64,000 bases of DNA from Paenibacillus oryzae (GCF_001675045.1 NZ_LYPA01000024.1:1-64000); one strand, 5' to 3'. Positions 1-8,856 are shown, counted from the first letter of the stretch. The notes: generated from the sequence alone by a model not told the origin. A program made the numbers and translations.

Positions 1-36
1 AGCTGACGAATACTAATCGGTCGAGGGCTTATCCTA
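1..36 (+). rRNA. 23S ribosomal RNA, 3' end only
   Basis: The first ~36 bases read as the conserved 3' terminus of Bacillales 23S rRNA (ending in GGTCGAGGGCTTATCC). The rest of the gene lies outside the window. The exact 3' end is estimated from the family, not seen as a boundary in the sequence. Confidence 0.85.
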
Positions 37-243
37 TTGTCTTGATTGTTCATACAGACATCAAGCACCAGCTAAAGTAACGTTAAGCATTCTTTCGTAT
101 CCGGTTTTCAGGGCGCAAAACGTATTATTAAGCGGACAAGCTTCGTGAAGATAATACGAATTGCACATGACATTTGGTTATGTCATTTCCTGATCTTGCA
201 GACGGTCCCGAACGTCGTAAGAAATGTTTATTCGGGAACATGT
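37..243 (+). other. 23S-tRNA spacer without 5S rRNA
   Basis: This 207-base spacer contains no recognisable 5S rRNA. It does contain three potential hairpins: CGTATTAT/ATAATACG (about 120-160), TGACAT/ATGTCA (about 168-185) and TCCCGAA/TTCGGGA (about 206-237). They are probably processing stems of the rRNA-tRNA transcript. See findings. Confidence 0.6.
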
Positions 244-320
244 GGCGGTGTAGCTCAGCTGGCTAGAGCGTACGGTTCATACCCGTGAGGTCGGGGGTTC
301 GATCCCCTTCGCCGCTACCA
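244..320 (+). tRNA. tRNA-Met (CAT)
   Basis: The cloverleaf can be folded by eye: acceptor GGCGGTG pairs with CGCCGCT, the D-arm GCTC is present, the anticodon loop carries CAT, the T-loop is GTTCGATCC, and CCA is encoded. The first acceptor pair is G-U. An elongator or initiator identity was not settled. Confidence 0.93.
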
Positions 321-323
321 TAT

Positions 324-399
324 GGAGGATTAGCTCAGCTGGGAGAGCATCTGCCTTACAAGCAGAGGGTCGGCGGTTCGATCCCGTCATCCTCCACCA
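324..399 (+). tRNA. tRNA-Val (TAC)
   Basis: Acceptor GGAGGAT pairs with ATCCTCC. The anticodon loop CTTACAA gives TAC, which reads GUA. The T-loop is GTTCGATCC and CCA is encoded. It lies 3 bases after tRNA-Met, in one cluster. Confidence 0.95.
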
Positions 400-408
400 T
401 TATAATCC

Positions 409-485
409 GGAGCTGTGGTGTAGAGGCCTAACATGCCTGCCTGTCACGCAGGAGACCGCGGGTTCGAATCCCGTCAGCTCCGCCA
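409..485 (+). tRNA. tRNA-Asp (GTC)
   Basis: Acceptor GGAGCTG pairs with CAGCTCC, followed by discriminator G and encoded CCA. The anticodon loop CTGTCAC gives GTC. The T-loop is GTTCGAATC. Confidence 0.95.
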
Positions 486-505
486 TTATAATTTCATAAT
501 CATTA

Positions 506-581
<76 letters not shown>

Positions 582-619
582 TTGATTCTTTTGCTATTGG
601 CAGACGGAATCGCAAATGT

Positions 620-704
620 GGAGGGCTAGTGAAGTGGCTAAACACGGCAGACTGTAAATCTGCTCTCTCTGAGTTCGGTGGTTCGAATCCATCGCCCTCC
701 ACCA
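620..704 (+). tRNA. tRNA-Tyr (GTA)
   Basis: Class II tRNA with a long variable arm (CTCTCTCTGAG region). Acceptor GGAGGGC pairs with GCCCTCC. The anticodon loop CTGTAAA gives GTA. CCA is encoded. The long variable arm together with GTA distinguishes it from Leu and Ser tRNAs. Confidence 0.95.
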
Positions 705-717
705 TTTCCTACATCAG

Positions 718-793
718 GAGCCATTAGCTCAGTTGGTAGAGCACCTGACTTTTAATCAGGGTGTCGAAGGTTCGAGTCCTTCATGGCTCACCA
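718..793 (+). tRNA. tRNA-Lys (TTT)
   Basis: Acceptor GAGCCAT pairs with ATGGCTC. The anticodon loop CTTTTAA gives TTT. The T-loop is GTTCGAGTC and CCA is encoded. It is the last tRNA of the cluster, and an intrinsic terminator follows 22 bases later. Confidence 0.95.
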
Positions 794-815
794 GTTCTAT
801 TTCATACGTAAAGTC

Positions 816-840
816 AAGAGAGGTTTCCCTCTCTTTTTTT
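816..840 (+). terminator. terminator of the rRNA-tRNA cluster
   Basis: Stem AAGAGAGG, loop TTTC, stem CCTCTCTT, then a T run. It ends the tRNA transcript just before the promoter region of the next gene. Confidence 0.85.
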
Positions 841-945
841 GTGTTTTCTTTATATAAGGCCGGCAAAGCGTTTGCTGAACTGAGGCATCCATTTATGGTA
901 CAATTGCGGAAAAGAGCGTTTTGGATGGAGTGTGGACAGAGAGCG

Positions 946-2067
946 ATGAGCACAACAGATTGGTTGAAGCCGCTGCAGCACATTTTGAAAGGCCCCATTG
1001 GGCTTAGTACCAAGACTGTTCAAGAATGGAAAACAATATCGTCAGGTGAAATAAGAGGCGAGCCGAGGCCTGGAGATTATCTCAATCGAGACGGAGTTAC
1101 CTGGTTTGTAGCCGATGTTGAAGGAGATAAGCTGAAAATCCTCGAGGTGCATGGCGACAGCCTGTCATCTACGGAGCTTAAATTAGTGGGCTGGAGCCTA
1201 CAGGTTGCTAATGGGAATTTAAATAGTGGTGTTGAAAACCCTTCGATATCTGAATCAGAAAAATTTGCTCTTAAGTTAAGCGAATGGCTGCAAAAGCAGC
1301 TGGAAGCCGAAAAACCTGCATTTTCGCTGCCGGATCATTTGACTGTAGGCAGCCGGCTTTATCATGAGATGTTGCCTTTTCTTCTTATTGCGGAGCAAGG
1401 GAATGCAAAGGGGACCGGGTACGTCGAGCTTGAGAAGCTTCTCCGTTCATTTCTTTCGGATGAGGTTTTGCTTATCCCGCTCAAAAGCCAGGAATGGCTG
1501 ATCTGGGCGCCGATGTCGCTTCTCAAGGATGAGGAGGCGGACTCTGGCGACGGAACGGAGGAGGAAAGCGTTGAGGACAGCCTGGCTTCGATTGCGTCTG
1601 GTTTGCATGAAATGCTGGCAAGCGAATGGCTTGGCGAATGTCATCTGGCGGTTACGCACCCCGTCATTCCGTCTCAGGGGATGGTTGAAACAACCTTGAT
1701 GCTGCGAGAAACAATCAATCTTGGCCGAAAGTTTCATGTTGGCACAAACATTCATCTGCCATGGATGATGCAGCTGGAGCGGCTGCTTAACGCCATACCG
1801 GAGCTGCATCGCGCCAAATATTTGGAGCAATCGCTAAAAAGAGCGGATTTATTCGTTGACACGGAGATGCAGGCAACGCTGGATGCTTTTTTCTCATTAG
1901 ACTGCAATGTTAGCGAAACGGCAAAGAAGCTTTATATTCATCGGAATACGCTTTTATACAGGCTGGATAAGCTGAAGCAGGAGACGGGGCTTGATGTACG
2001 GCAGTTCCGTGATGCGGTATTAGTCAAAATTATAATGCTATTGTATAAAGTTACGAAAAGGAATTAG
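946..2067 (+). CDS. PucR/CdaR-type helix-turn-helix transcriptional regulator
   Basis: Predicted cytoplasmic transcription regulator of 373 residues. The C-terminal ~60 residues (LDAFFSLDCNVSETAKKL, then YIHRNTLLYRLDKLKQETG) match the PucR C-terminal helix-turn-helix found in CdaR, PucR and related sugar-diacid or purine regulators. The N-terminal ~290 residues are acidic and not recognised as a sensor domain. The open frame extends upstream into tRNA-Lys, which cannot be coding. ATG 925 or 946 are realistic starts; 946 is chosen because it begins MSTTDWLKPL close to a GAGAG sequence, but the site is weak. A TACAAT -10 sits near 899. The ligand is unknown. It is a single gene, with the sugar ABC ATPase gene directly downstream. 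Confidence 0.75.
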   Translation: MSTTDWLKPLQHILKGPIGLSTKTVQEWKTISSGEIRGEPRPGDYLNRDGVTWFVADVEGDKLKILEVHGDSLSSTELKLVGWSLQVANGNLNSGVENPSISESEKFALKLSEWLQKQLEAEKPAFSLPDHLTVGSRLYHEMLPFLLIAEQGNAKGTGYVELEKLLRSFLSDEVLLIPLKSQEWLIWAPMSLLKDEEADSGDGTEEESVEDSLASIASGLHEMLASEWLGECHLAVTHPVIPSQGMVETTLMLRETINLGRKFHVGTNIHLPWMMQLERLLNAIPELHRAKYLEQSLKRADLFVDTEMQATLDAFFSLDCNVSETAKKLYIHRNTLLYRLDKLKQETGLDVRQFRDAVLVKIIMLLYKVTKRN

Positions 2068-2156
2068 TTTTTTTGTAAAGTATGTGCATAGTCATCTGTC
2101 CGTATGTGGGATAAGATAGATGCATATCGAAAATTCTTTTTAGGGGGAAACAAATC

Positions 2157-3278
2157 ATGGCAGGCGTACGCTTAGAAGGCATTTACAAAAAATATCCGGG
2201 ATCCGATAAAGCATCGGTAACTGATGTAAACCTCGATATCAAGGACAAAGAGTTTCTCGTATTGGTAGGCCCATCCGGCTGCGGTAAATCGACAACTCTT
2301 CGTATGATCGCAGGCCTTGAAGAAATCTCTGAGGGTAAATTGTTTATCGGCGACCGTCTTGTCAATGACGTTGCTCCTAAAGACCGCGATATCGCGATGG
2401 TGTTCCAATCCTATGCCTTGTATCCGCATATGAACGTATATCAAAACATGGCATTTGGTCTTAAACTTCGTAAATTCAAAAAAGCAGACATCGACAAACG
2501 CGTTCGTGAAGCTGCTAAAATTCTTGATATTGAGCATTTGCTGGAGCGTAAGCCTAAAGCCCTTTCCGGCGGTCAACGTCAACGGGTTGCCTTGGGTCGT
2601 GCGATTGTCCGCGAACCGCAAGTGTTCCTGATGGACGAACCACTCTCCAACCTTGACGCCAAGCTGCGTGGTCAAATGCGCGCGGAAATCAGCAAACTGA
2701 CTAAACGTTTGGAAACAACTACAATCTACGTAACGCATGACCAAATCGAAGCCATGACAATGGGCGATCGCATCGTTGTTATGAAAGACGGCTTTATTCA
2801 ACAAACAGCTTCTCCGGAAGAGCTTTACAACCATCCGGTTAACATTTTCGTAGCCGGCTTTATCGGCGCTCCTTCCATGAACTTTGTAAATGGCACTTTG
2901 AGCGAGCAAGGCGGCACTGTCCGTTTCAAAGCTTCCGGCGTTGATGTTGTTGTACCTGAAGGCAGAGCAGCTACACTGCGCTCTAAAGGCTACATTGGCA
3001 AAGAGGTAATTCTGGGTATTCGTCCTGAGGATATGCATGAAGAGCCGGTATTCCTGGAAGCATCCCCTAACACGATTGTTAATGCAAACGTAGAGGTTGC
3101 TGAAAACCTTGGCCACGAAATGTACCTGTACCTGAACGGAATCGGTACTGACACTGTAATTGCCCGTGTTGACGGACGTTCCGGCGTACGTGATGGTTCT
3201 AATGTTAAGCTGGCGCTGGACATGAACAAAACTCACCTTTTCGATAAAGAAACAGAACTGAACATCTACGAAAACTAA
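2157..3278 (+). CDS. msmX: carbohydrate ABC transporter ATP-binding protein, MsmX/UgpC family
   Basis: ATPase of 373 residues that energises sugar importers at the inner face of the membrane. Visible motifs are Walker [10 protein letters not shown] (about 38-46), Q-loop [13 protein letters not shown], signature [14 protein letters not shown], Walker [13 protein letters not shown] and the H-loop TTIYVTHDQ. The C-terminal ~130 residues form the TOBE/MalK-type regulatory region ([11 protein letters not shown]). In Bacillus subtilis MsmX is a shared ATPase serving several importers that lack their own. That fits here: no permease gene is adjacent, and the importer at 49-53 kb has no ATPase. The start has GGGGG 8 bases upstream. 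The gene is monocistronic with a strong terminator. Confidence 0.93.
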   Translation: MAGVRLEGIYKKYPGSDKASVTDVNLDIKDKEFLVLVGPSGCGKSTTLRMIAGLEEISEGKLFIGDRLVNDVAPKDRDIAMVFQSYALYPHMNVYQNMAFGLKLRKFKKADIDKRVREAAKILDIEHLLERKPKALSGGQRQRVALGRAIVREPQVFLMDEPLSNLDAKLRGQMRAEISKLTKRLETTTIYVTHDQIEAMTMGDRIVVMKDGFIQQTASPEELYNHPVNIFVAGFIGAPSMNFVNGTLSEQGGTVRFKASGVDVVVPEGRAATLRSKGYIGKEVILGIRPEDMHEEPVFLEASPNTIVNANVEVAENLGHEMYLYLNGIGTDTVIARVDGRSGVRDGSNVKLALDMNKTHLFDKETELNIYEN

Positions 3279-3297
3279 TCCCTCATTAAGGGTGAAG

Positions 3298-3327
3298 GAG
3301 CCTTCGGATTTCCGAAGGCTCTTTCTG
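3298..3327 (+). terminator. terminator after msmX
   Basis: Perfect 11-bp stem GAGCCTTCGGA / TCCGAAGGCTC with a 2-base TT loop at full pairing, followed by TTTCTGT. Confidence 0.88.
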
Positions 3328-3354
3328 TATCTATCGGAATGTAGTGGGATTATA

Positions 3355-3363
3355 TGCTATAAT
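3355..3363 (+). promoter_or_regulatory. extended -10 promoter of the Crp/Fnr gene
   Basis: TGC followed by TATAAT (3358-3363), 45 bases before the start codon. A clear -35 box is not visible, as is usual for extended -10 promoters. Confidence 0.6.
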
Positions 3364-3407
3364 AGGAATTGCTGCTGCTAGCCAGAATTGATGAAAGGAG
3401 CGGCAAA

Positions 3408-4082
3408 ATGAAGGAGATTTTATTTTTAAGAAAACTCCCGCTGTTCGAACAGTTAAGTGAAGAAGAGATAGCCGAAATTGCTTCTTTGTTGGTTATTAAG
3501 GAATATGACAAAGGCAGCAATCTGTTTTGGGAGAAGGAAGAGGGCAACGAGCTTTATATCATACAATCCGGCGCCGTTAAAATATATCGTCAGGAAGAAG
3601 GCAGGGAAATCATCCTTACCGTCTTTCATGCGCATGATTATTTTGGCGAGATGGCGCTATTTGGCGATCAAAGCGTTCGTTCTGCATCAGCAAGTACATT
3701 GGATAAAACAAAAGTGTTTATATTAAGAAGAGTTCATTTTCTGGAGCTGCTACAAAAGAAGCCGGATATTTTTATAAAAATATTAAATACGACGCTGGAG
3801 AGGCTTCGAAAAGCTAACGAGTTAATAGCGGATCTTGCCTTCAACTCGGCAAACTCTCGAGTAGCGAGGCTTTTATTTCGGTTGAGCGAGGAGCAAACCG
3901 GCCAATACGTCATCCCATTAAAGCTGACGCACCATCAAATCGCCGATATGACGGCAACAACAAGAGAAACAGTCACCAAAATATTGTCGGACATGCAGAA
4001 TAGAGGCATTATCCAAATCATTCGCAAGCAAATTACCATTACGGACCCCGAAGAGCTGAAGGCCTGCGCTTCACTTGAATAA
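3408..4082 (+). CDS. Crp/Fnr family transcriptional regulator
   Basis: Regulator of 224 residues with an N-terminal cyclic-nucleotide-binding-type beta-roll (residues ~10-125, with GAVKIYRQEEGREIILTV and YFGEMALFGDQ) and a C-terminal winged helix (KLTHHQIADMTATTRETVTKIL). No N-terminal cysteine cluster is visible, so it is not an Fnr-like iron-sulfur oxygen sensor. It retains GEMALFGD but lacks the usual R-[ST]-A-T phosphate-binding run (RSASAST here), so cAMP binding is uncertain. The ATG at 3408 is chosen because AAAGGAG lies 8 bases upstream; an upstream TTG in frame has no site. No terminator is seen before the next gene, 115 bases away. Confidence 0.88.
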   Translation: MKEILFLRKLPLFEQLSEEEIAEIASLLVIKEYDKGSNLFWEKEEGNELYIIQSGAVKIYRQEEGREIILTVFHAHDYFGEMALFGDQSVRSASASTLDKTKVFILRRVHFLELLQKKPDIFIKILNTTLERLRKANELIADLAFNSANSRVARLLFRLSEEQTGQYVIPLKLTHHQIADMTATTRETVTKILSDMQNRGIIQIIRKQITITDPEELKACASLE

Positions 4083-4197
4083 TGATTTTTTTGTATGCTG
4101 GATTACATTTTTTTGAAATCGAACATGGTAGAATGAATCGTGCTGAATGAGTGCGGTTCATTTTTTTGTTGATAAAGCTGCGTAAGGGGGATAACGC

Positions 4198-5154
4198 ATG
4201 CATAACGAATCAATAAGCTATGCGATGAATGGCGATGGGGTAGTGGGACGGAGAACGGAAGGCTACAGTTCGGCTGTGCGCTGGTTTAAAGAGCCTGGGT
4301 TATTTAATGGCAAACTGGAAGTTGAAGCCTCAAGTAATGAAAAAGGAATATTGGCGGGACCAAGTGACGGGAAACTGATTGTGGCCGGGGATAAAGCTCT
4401 TCTTATTATTAAGGGTGAAGGGGAGTTTACTCTGCAAAATATCGAAGTGGATGGCGATCTCGTTATTCATCTTCCCTCTGGCGGAGTTACGCTTCTGGAC
4501 AGCGTAAAGGTAGCTGGGACAACGCTGGTCATCGCAGGAGACCCCATAGCTGCAACCGGGACAGAGGGATTTGAAATGAATAACAGCGGACAATCAGTTC
4601 TTTCATTCAGGAGCTGCGCCGAGCATGGCGAGGAAATTATTTTGCTGCAAAGCCATTTGCTACATGTGCATTTGGAGGGTGATGCGAGCTCAACGGAGGT
4701 GGCTGTACACTTGTCCGGTCCGTTGTCGTTAAGCGGGGGTTATGGGAATGTGCTGGTATCCCCGACTGCCAGCAGGCTGCGTTTGAGGCTTGAGGAAGGC
4801 GCCGTTATCAGCGGTGCGCTTAAGCTGATGGCTCCGGAAATATGCCTGAATGCGCAAGGCGGCAGCATCTTTGACTTGTGGAACGATCCGCATTATCCGC
4901 TGTCGGGAGAAGCTGCCAGCTTGGCGGAGGATGCAAGTGCGAGACTGGCTGACATAAATGGAAGCATAAATGCTGAAGAGATGGGGCAGGCACTGGCTGG
5001 GGCAGGTATATTCGCAAAAAGCACGGAAGAAATAGAACTGCTGCTGAACCGGATCCAAATGGAATCCTGTTCGTCATTAACAGAAGTTAAGGAATGTCTG
5101 GAAATGTGCAGAATGACCAAGCCTCGTGTCCTTAGCCCCTCGGGTGTTCTCTAA
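4198..5154 (+). CDS. hypothetical protein of unknown function
   Basis: A 318-residue protein that I do not recognise. The start is well supported (AAGGGGG about 8 bases before ATG). There is no signal peptide or membrane segment. Residues ~60-230 are rich in short alternating hydrophobic/Gly strands (LIVAGDKALLIIKGEGEF, VDGDLVIHLPSGGVTLLD), which suggest a repetitive all-beta fold such as a beta-helix. The C-terminus (~250-300) is helical. Bacillales use such folds for polymer-forming and spore-surface proteins, but nothing in the sequence proves such a role here. The gene stands alone between the Crp-like gene and hprK, with its own terminator. Confidence 0.7.
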   Translation: MHNESISYAMNGDGVVGRRTEGYSSAVRWFKEPGLFNGKLEVEASSNEKGILAGPSDGKLIVAGDKALLIIKGEGEFTLQNIEVDGDLVIHLPSGGVTLLDSVKVAGTTLVIAGDPIAATGTEGFEMNNSGQSVLSFRSCAEHGEEIILLQSHLLHVHLEGDASSTEVAVHLSGPLSLSGGYGNVLVSPTASRLRLRLEEGAVISGALKLMAPEICLNAQGGSIFDLWNDPHYPLSGEAASLAEDASARLADINGSINAEEMGQALAGAGIFAKSTEEIELLLNRIQMESCSSLTEVKECLEMCRMTKPRVLSPSGVL

Positions 5155-5177
5155 AGCCGCGTTGCGGCAATATTGTG

Positions 5178-5219
5178 AAAGGCGCCCGTAGCGGAAACGT
5201 TGCGTTCGGCGCCTTTTTG
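5178..5219 (+). terminator. terminator after the hypothetical gene
   Basis: AAAGGCGCC (5178-5186) pairs with GGCGCCTTT (5208-5216), followed by more T. The loop is further paired. Confidence 0.82.
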
Positions 5220-5324
5220 CATTACGATGAAGACATTGGAAATAGGGATTCCGTCCGCAGGCGGAATGCTATCATACATAATAACGGCGCTAGTGCAGAC
5301 AACAGCGCTTGAGGAGGCTTAACC

Positions 5325-6263
5325 TTGCCGAAAAAAGTAAAGGTTTCTGAGCTTGTGCGGCATTTTCAGCTAGAGATTATTTCGGGTGAAGATGGTTTGA
5401 AGCGTAAAATTACAGTTGATGATTTATATCGTCCCGGTCTGGAGATGGCAGGTTACTTCCACTATCATCCAAGCGAGCGCGTACAGCTGCTAGGGCGGAC
5501 GGAAATATCGTTTTTGAACATGCTGGACAGCGAAGAGCGAAATAGCCGTATGGTTCGTTTGTGCCATGAGGAGACGCCATGTATTATTTTGACGCGCGGC
5601 TTGGAAGCGCCGAAGGAACTGGTAGATCAATCCAATGCCACTAACACGCCTGTGCTGAGAAGCAATGTGGCGACTACTATTTTGTCCAGCCGCATCACGG
5701 ATTTTCTGGAGCGCAAGCTGGCGCCAACGGCTACGATTCATGGCGTTTTGGTCGATGTTTATGGTGTTGGCATGCTGATTACCGGGGGTAGCGGCATTGG
5801 TAAAAGCGAAACGGCCCTGGAGCTGGTTAAACGCGGTCACAGGCTGGTTGCGGACGATGCGGTTGAAATCCGTCAAACCTCGGACGGGCAATTGCACGGT
5901 ACAGCTCCCGAGCTGATCCGCCACTTGCTCGAAATTCGCGGCTTGGGCATTATTAACGCTATGACGCTGTTTGGTGCAGGGGCTGTCCGGACGCAGAAGC
6001 GGATCGGGCTTGTCATCAAGCTGGAAAATTGGCAGCAAGACAAGCAATATGACCGGCTGGGACTGGATGAGGAAACAACGCGAATTATTGATACAGATGT
6101 GCCTTTAGTGACGATTCCGGTACGTCCCGGACGAAATCTTGCCGTTATTATCGAGGTTGCCGCCATGAACTTCCGTTTGAAACGGATGGGATACAATGCG
6201 GCGCTGCAGTTTACGAACAAGCTGACAGAAACAATCGCGGACGACATGGATGATTACGATTGA
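5325..6263 (+). CDS. hprK: HPr kinase/phosphorylase
   Basis: Bifunctional sensor enzyme of 312 residues that phosphorylates Ser46 of HPr and Crh, or removes the phosphate, according to ATP, fructose-1,6-bisphosphate and phosphate. It controls CcpA catabolite repression. Visible are the N-terminal DRTGG-like domain (~1-130), the P-loop GGSGIGKSE (~153-161), the family signature [11 protein letters not shown] and the C-terminal [19 protein letters not shown] region. The start is TTG: GAGGAGG lies 7 bases upstream and the protein begins [10 protein letters not shown], the family N-terminus. It is the first gene of hprK-lgt-ppaX-yvoF, in the B. subtilis order but without yvoD. Confidence 0.97.
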   Translation: MPKKVKVSELVRHFQLEIISGEDGLKRKITVDDLYRPGLEMAGYFHYHPSERVQLLGRTEISFLNMLDSEERNSRMVRLCHEETPCIILTRGLEAPKELVDQSNATNTPVLRSNVATTILSSRITDFLERKLAPTATIHGVLVDVYGVGMLITGGSGIGKSETALELVKRGHRLVADDAVEIRQTSDGQLHGTAPELIRHLLEIRGLGIINAMTLFGAGAVRTQKRIGLVIKLENWQQDKQYDRLGLDEETTRIIDTDVPLVTIPVRPGRNLAVIIEVAAMNFRLKRMGYNAALQFTNKLTETIADDMDDYD

Positions 6264-6333
6264 TGATCGCGGATGTTTCCTGACATGATTTTGGCCGCAA
6301 TCAACCTTACATAGCAAGGAGAAGATAAAAAAG

Positions 6334-7479
6334 ATGCATACGTTTGCGATTAACCCAATTTTTTTCCAACTGGGCGGCCTGGAGGTACGCTGGTATGGCG
6401 TCATCCTGGGACTAGCTGCCCTAGCTGGCCTGCTGCTCGCGGTACAGGAAGGAAAACGTTTTGGCATAAAGCCGGAATTTTTTATGGATTTGCTGCTTTT
6501 TGGCGCGCCATCGGCCATTATCGCAGCCCGGATCTATTATGTTGCCTTCAAGTGGGAGGACTACAAGGGAAATTTCGTTGACGTATTCAAAATATGGAAT
6601 GGCGGCATAGCCATCTACGGCGCTATAATCGGTGCTTTTATATGCGGTATTATCTACTCCCGCTATAAGGGTTATAGCTTCTGGCGGATTGTAGATATTT
6701 CGGTTCCATCGCTTTTGGTAGGCCAAATGATTGGCCGTTGGGGCAACTTTATGAATCAGGAGGCTTATGGCGCTCCTGTTCAGGAGTCGTTTTTGCGCGA
6801 CACGCTGCACCTTCCTTCGTTTATCGTCAACAATATGTATATTGTTGATTCTGCCGTGCCTGATGGAGCCTTCCGCCATCCCGCTTTTCTGTACGAATCG
6901 CTCTGGAGCCTGGTTGGATTAGGGATTCTGTTCCTGCTGAGGCGGCAAAGGTTTCTCCGTGCAGGGGAGCTGATGGCATCCTATTTTATCTGGTATTCCA
7001 TTGGACGGTTTTACATTGAGGCGCTCCGCATTGATAGCTTGGCCTTTATCGGCCCGCAGTGGCTGGCTGAAATGATGCGCGGGCTATGGTCGCCGATGAC
7101 GGTTGTTTTTGAACCGGGTTATTTGGACCCGGCTTACGGGAATATCCGAATTTCGCAACTGGTGGCGTTGTTGTTAATTGTAGCAGCTATTGTATTCATA
7201 GTTGTTCGGCGTATGACTGGAGCGGCTAATGTTCGGTATAGCGATCCCATAGTATCAACCAAGCCGGAACGTAATGCCGAGCCGGAGGTTACCAAAAACA
7301 AAAAAGGCTCCAAACGTCAAGGCGCTGATTATTCTTCATCGGCTGTGGATACTTCATCCGGTGTTTCTAGCCATAAGTTAGGCAGCGGCAAAAAAACGGG
7401 AAGCAACGATGATAACAGCCATGATGGCGGAAGTGACGGAGGTTCCGATAGCGGCGGCGACGGCGGAGGTGGGGACTAA
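6334..7479 (+). CDS. lgt: prolipoprotein diacylglyceryl transferase, with long hydrophilic C-terminal tail
   Basis: Integral membrane enzyme that transfers diacylglycerol from phosphatidylglycerol to the lipobox cysteine of prolipoproteins. It has about seven membrane segments and the signature GRWGNFMNQEAYG, plus the conserved HPAFLYESLW and YFIWYSIGRFYIE motifs. The usual family length is 270-290 residues; this one has 381. The extra ~90 residues after the last membrane segment (VALLLIVAAIVFIVV) are Lys/Ser-rich and end in an Asp/Ser/Gly repeat (GGSDGGSDSGGDGGGGD). The start has AAGGAG upstream. It sits 70 bases after hprK, in the same operon. Confidence 0.95.
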   Translation: MHTFAINPIFFQLGGLEVRWYGVILGLAALAGLLLAVQEGKRFGIKPEFFMDLLLFGAPSAIIAARIYYVAFKWEDYKGNFVDVFKIWNGGIAIYGAIIGAFICGIIYSRYKGYSFWRIVDISVPSLLVGQMIGRWGNFMNQEAYGAPVQESFLRDTLHLPSFIVNNMYIVDSAVPDGAFRHPAFLYESLWSLVGLGILFLLRRQRFLRAGELMASYFIWYSIGRFYIEALRIDSLAFIGPQWLAEMMRGLWSPMTVVFEPGYLDPAYGNIRISQLVALLLIVAAIVFIVVRRMTGAANVRYSDPIVSTKPERNAEPEVTKNKKGSKRQGADYSSSAVDTSSGVSSHKLGSGKKTGSNDDNSHDGGSDGGSDSGGDGGGGD

Positions 7480-7528
7480 CTAACGCGGCCAGGCGAAGAC
7501 GCAACAACTGGGAGGATCTAACTTCAAG

Positions 7529-8191
7529 ATGAAAGCATACAACACGGTTTTATTTGATTTGGACGGCACGATACTGGATACGAATGAATTAATTATGACC
7601 TCCTTCATGGAGGCGTTAAAAGGAATTGTGCCTCCCGGCTTTGGGAAGGAGCACATCATTCCTCATATGGGGCTGACTCTGGAGGATCAGTTGAAGCACT
7701 TCTCGGGCCAGCAGGATGTTGGACATTTGATTAAGGCTTATCGTGAAGTGAACTTGCGGCTGCATGACCAATACGTGCGGGCTTTTCCTTTTGTTAATGA
7801 AGTGTTGGAGAAGCTGCATAACGCAGGCATCCGGATAGGTGTTGTAACGACAAAAATCAGGCTTACAACAGAAAAAGGTCTGGCCTTTGTTGGCATTAAC
7901 AACTACGTGGACGCAATCGTGACGGTTGATGACGTTGTGAATCCCAAGCCGCATGCGGAACCGGTGCTTAAAGCGCTGGAGCAGCTCGGCGTGGAGCCGT
8001 CTCAAGCGTTGATGGTTGGCGACAGTGCGGTGGACATGAAGTCGGCGGTTGCCGCCGGCGTTGCGGCCGTCGGGGTTGCTTGGTCGTTAAAAGGGGCCGA
8101 GATACTGCGGGAAGCGGGGGCGGATTACATTATCGACGATATGAGAGAGCTGTATGCCTTGGCCGGGCTGGAGAAGGAAGCTCGTGCGTAA
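7529..8191 (+). CDS. ppaX: pyrophosphatase PpaX (HAD family)
   Basis: HAD-family phosphohydrolase of 220 residues. PpaX hydrolyses the pyrophosphate made when HPr kinase/phosphorylase dephosphorylates P-Ser-HPr, which explains its place in the hprK operon. Motif I is FDLDGTILDT (residues ~8-17), motif II is VVTTK (~107), and motif III/IV is PKPHAEPV followed by MVGDSAVDMKSA. The start is ATG with GGGAGG upstream. The last codons overlap the GTG start of the next gene by 8 bases. Confidence 0.92.
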   Translation: MKAYNTVLFDLDGTILDTNELIMTSFMEALKGIVPPGFGKEHIIPHMGLTLEDQLKHFSGQQDVGHLIKAYREVNLRLHDQYVRAFPFVNEVLEKLHNAGIRIGVVTTKIRLTTEKGLAFVGINNYVDAIVTVDDVVNPKPHAEPVLKALEQLGVEPSQALMVGDSAVDMKSAVAAGVAAVGVAWSLKGAEILREAGADYIIDDMRELYALAGLEKEARA

Positions 8192-8702
8192 GGTAGAGCG
8201 TTATCCCGTTGAGGGGCCAAATTCGTTGTGGCAAATTTATTCAAGTGTCAGCTTTGTAAAAGGCGTTCGTAATTTCATTTTTATTCAGCTGGCGAGATAT
8301 TGTCCCGTATTATCCTGGAAAAACGGCATTTATCGCCATGTGTTGGGTATGAAGGTGGGGGAATATACCGCCTTTGGGCTGATGGCTATGGTGGATGTCT
8401 TTTTCCCGGAGCGGATAACCATTGGGCGGAACAGTATTATCGGGTATAACACTACGATTCTGACGCATGAATATTTGGTGCGCGAATATCGGCTTGGCGA
8501 TGTGATCATTGGCGATGATGTGATGATTGGAGCCAATTGCACGATATTGCCAGGCGTTACGATCGGCGATGGTGCGGTTGTTTCAGCTGCCACGCTGGTC
8601 CATAAGGATGTACCGCCCGGCGCTTTTGTTGGGGGGAACCCCATGCAGGTTCTGAAGCGGGCGGCAAATCAGGTGGACGGTAAGATAGATGAAGGACAGT
8701 AG
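8184..8702 (+). CDS. yvoF: left-handed beta-helix acyltransferase (YvoF-like)
   Basis: Predicted O-acetyltransferase of 172 residues with hexapeptide repeats (IGRNSIIGYNTTI, IGDDVMIGANCTILPGVTIGDGAVV) ending in PPGAFVGGNPMQVL, as in the maltose/galactoside acetyltransferase superfamily. The substrate is unknown. The GTG at 8184 is chosen because GGAGAAGG lies 6 bases upstream and it gives 8-base coupling with ppaX. An ATG 30 bases upstream, deep inside ppaX, is less likely. The position matches yvoF of B. subtilis. The last codon and the bases after it form a 14-base tandem repeat (see separate entry). Confidence 0.85.
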   Translation: MRKVERYPVEGPNSLWQIYSSVSFVKGVRNFIFIQLARYCPVLSWKNGIYRHVLGMKVGEYTAFGLMAMVDVFFPERITIGRNSIIGYNTTILTHEYLVREYRLGDVIIGDDVMIGANCTILPGVTIGDGAVVSAATLVHKDVPPGAFVGGNPMQVLKRAANQVDGKIDEGQ

Positions 8703-8729
8703 ATGAAAGACAGTAGATAAAAGATATTA
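8688..8729 (+). repeat. decaying 14-bp tandem repeat at the 3' end of yvoF
   Basis: Three consecutive 14-base units: GATGAAGGACAGTA, GATGAAAGACAGTA and GATAAAAGATATTA. The first contains the last codons of yvoF and its stop begins at the unit border. The identity falls off downstream, so this is probably an old slippage product. Confidence 0.8.
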
Positions 8730-8793
8730 GTCGTAGACAGATTTCGGATGGAGATGGAAAATGCCCAGCTTCTTAAAGAGAGGCGCCAGCCAT

Positions 8794-8856
8794 AAAATGT
8801 CTCTTGGACAGGAGGAAGCGGATACGCCGCGAAGCCCGCCAAGGGACATTTTTGCT
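8794..8856 (+). terminator. terminator of the hprK operon
   Basis: A 14-bp stem, AAAATGTCTCTTGG (8794-8807) against CCAAGGGACATTTT (8839-8852), with one G-U pair. The loop is internally paired and a short T tract follows. Confidence 0.82.

Noticed and set aside
733-945. Upstream extension of the PucR-like gene
   Set aside because: It would start within tRNA-Lys and read through the tRNA terminator.
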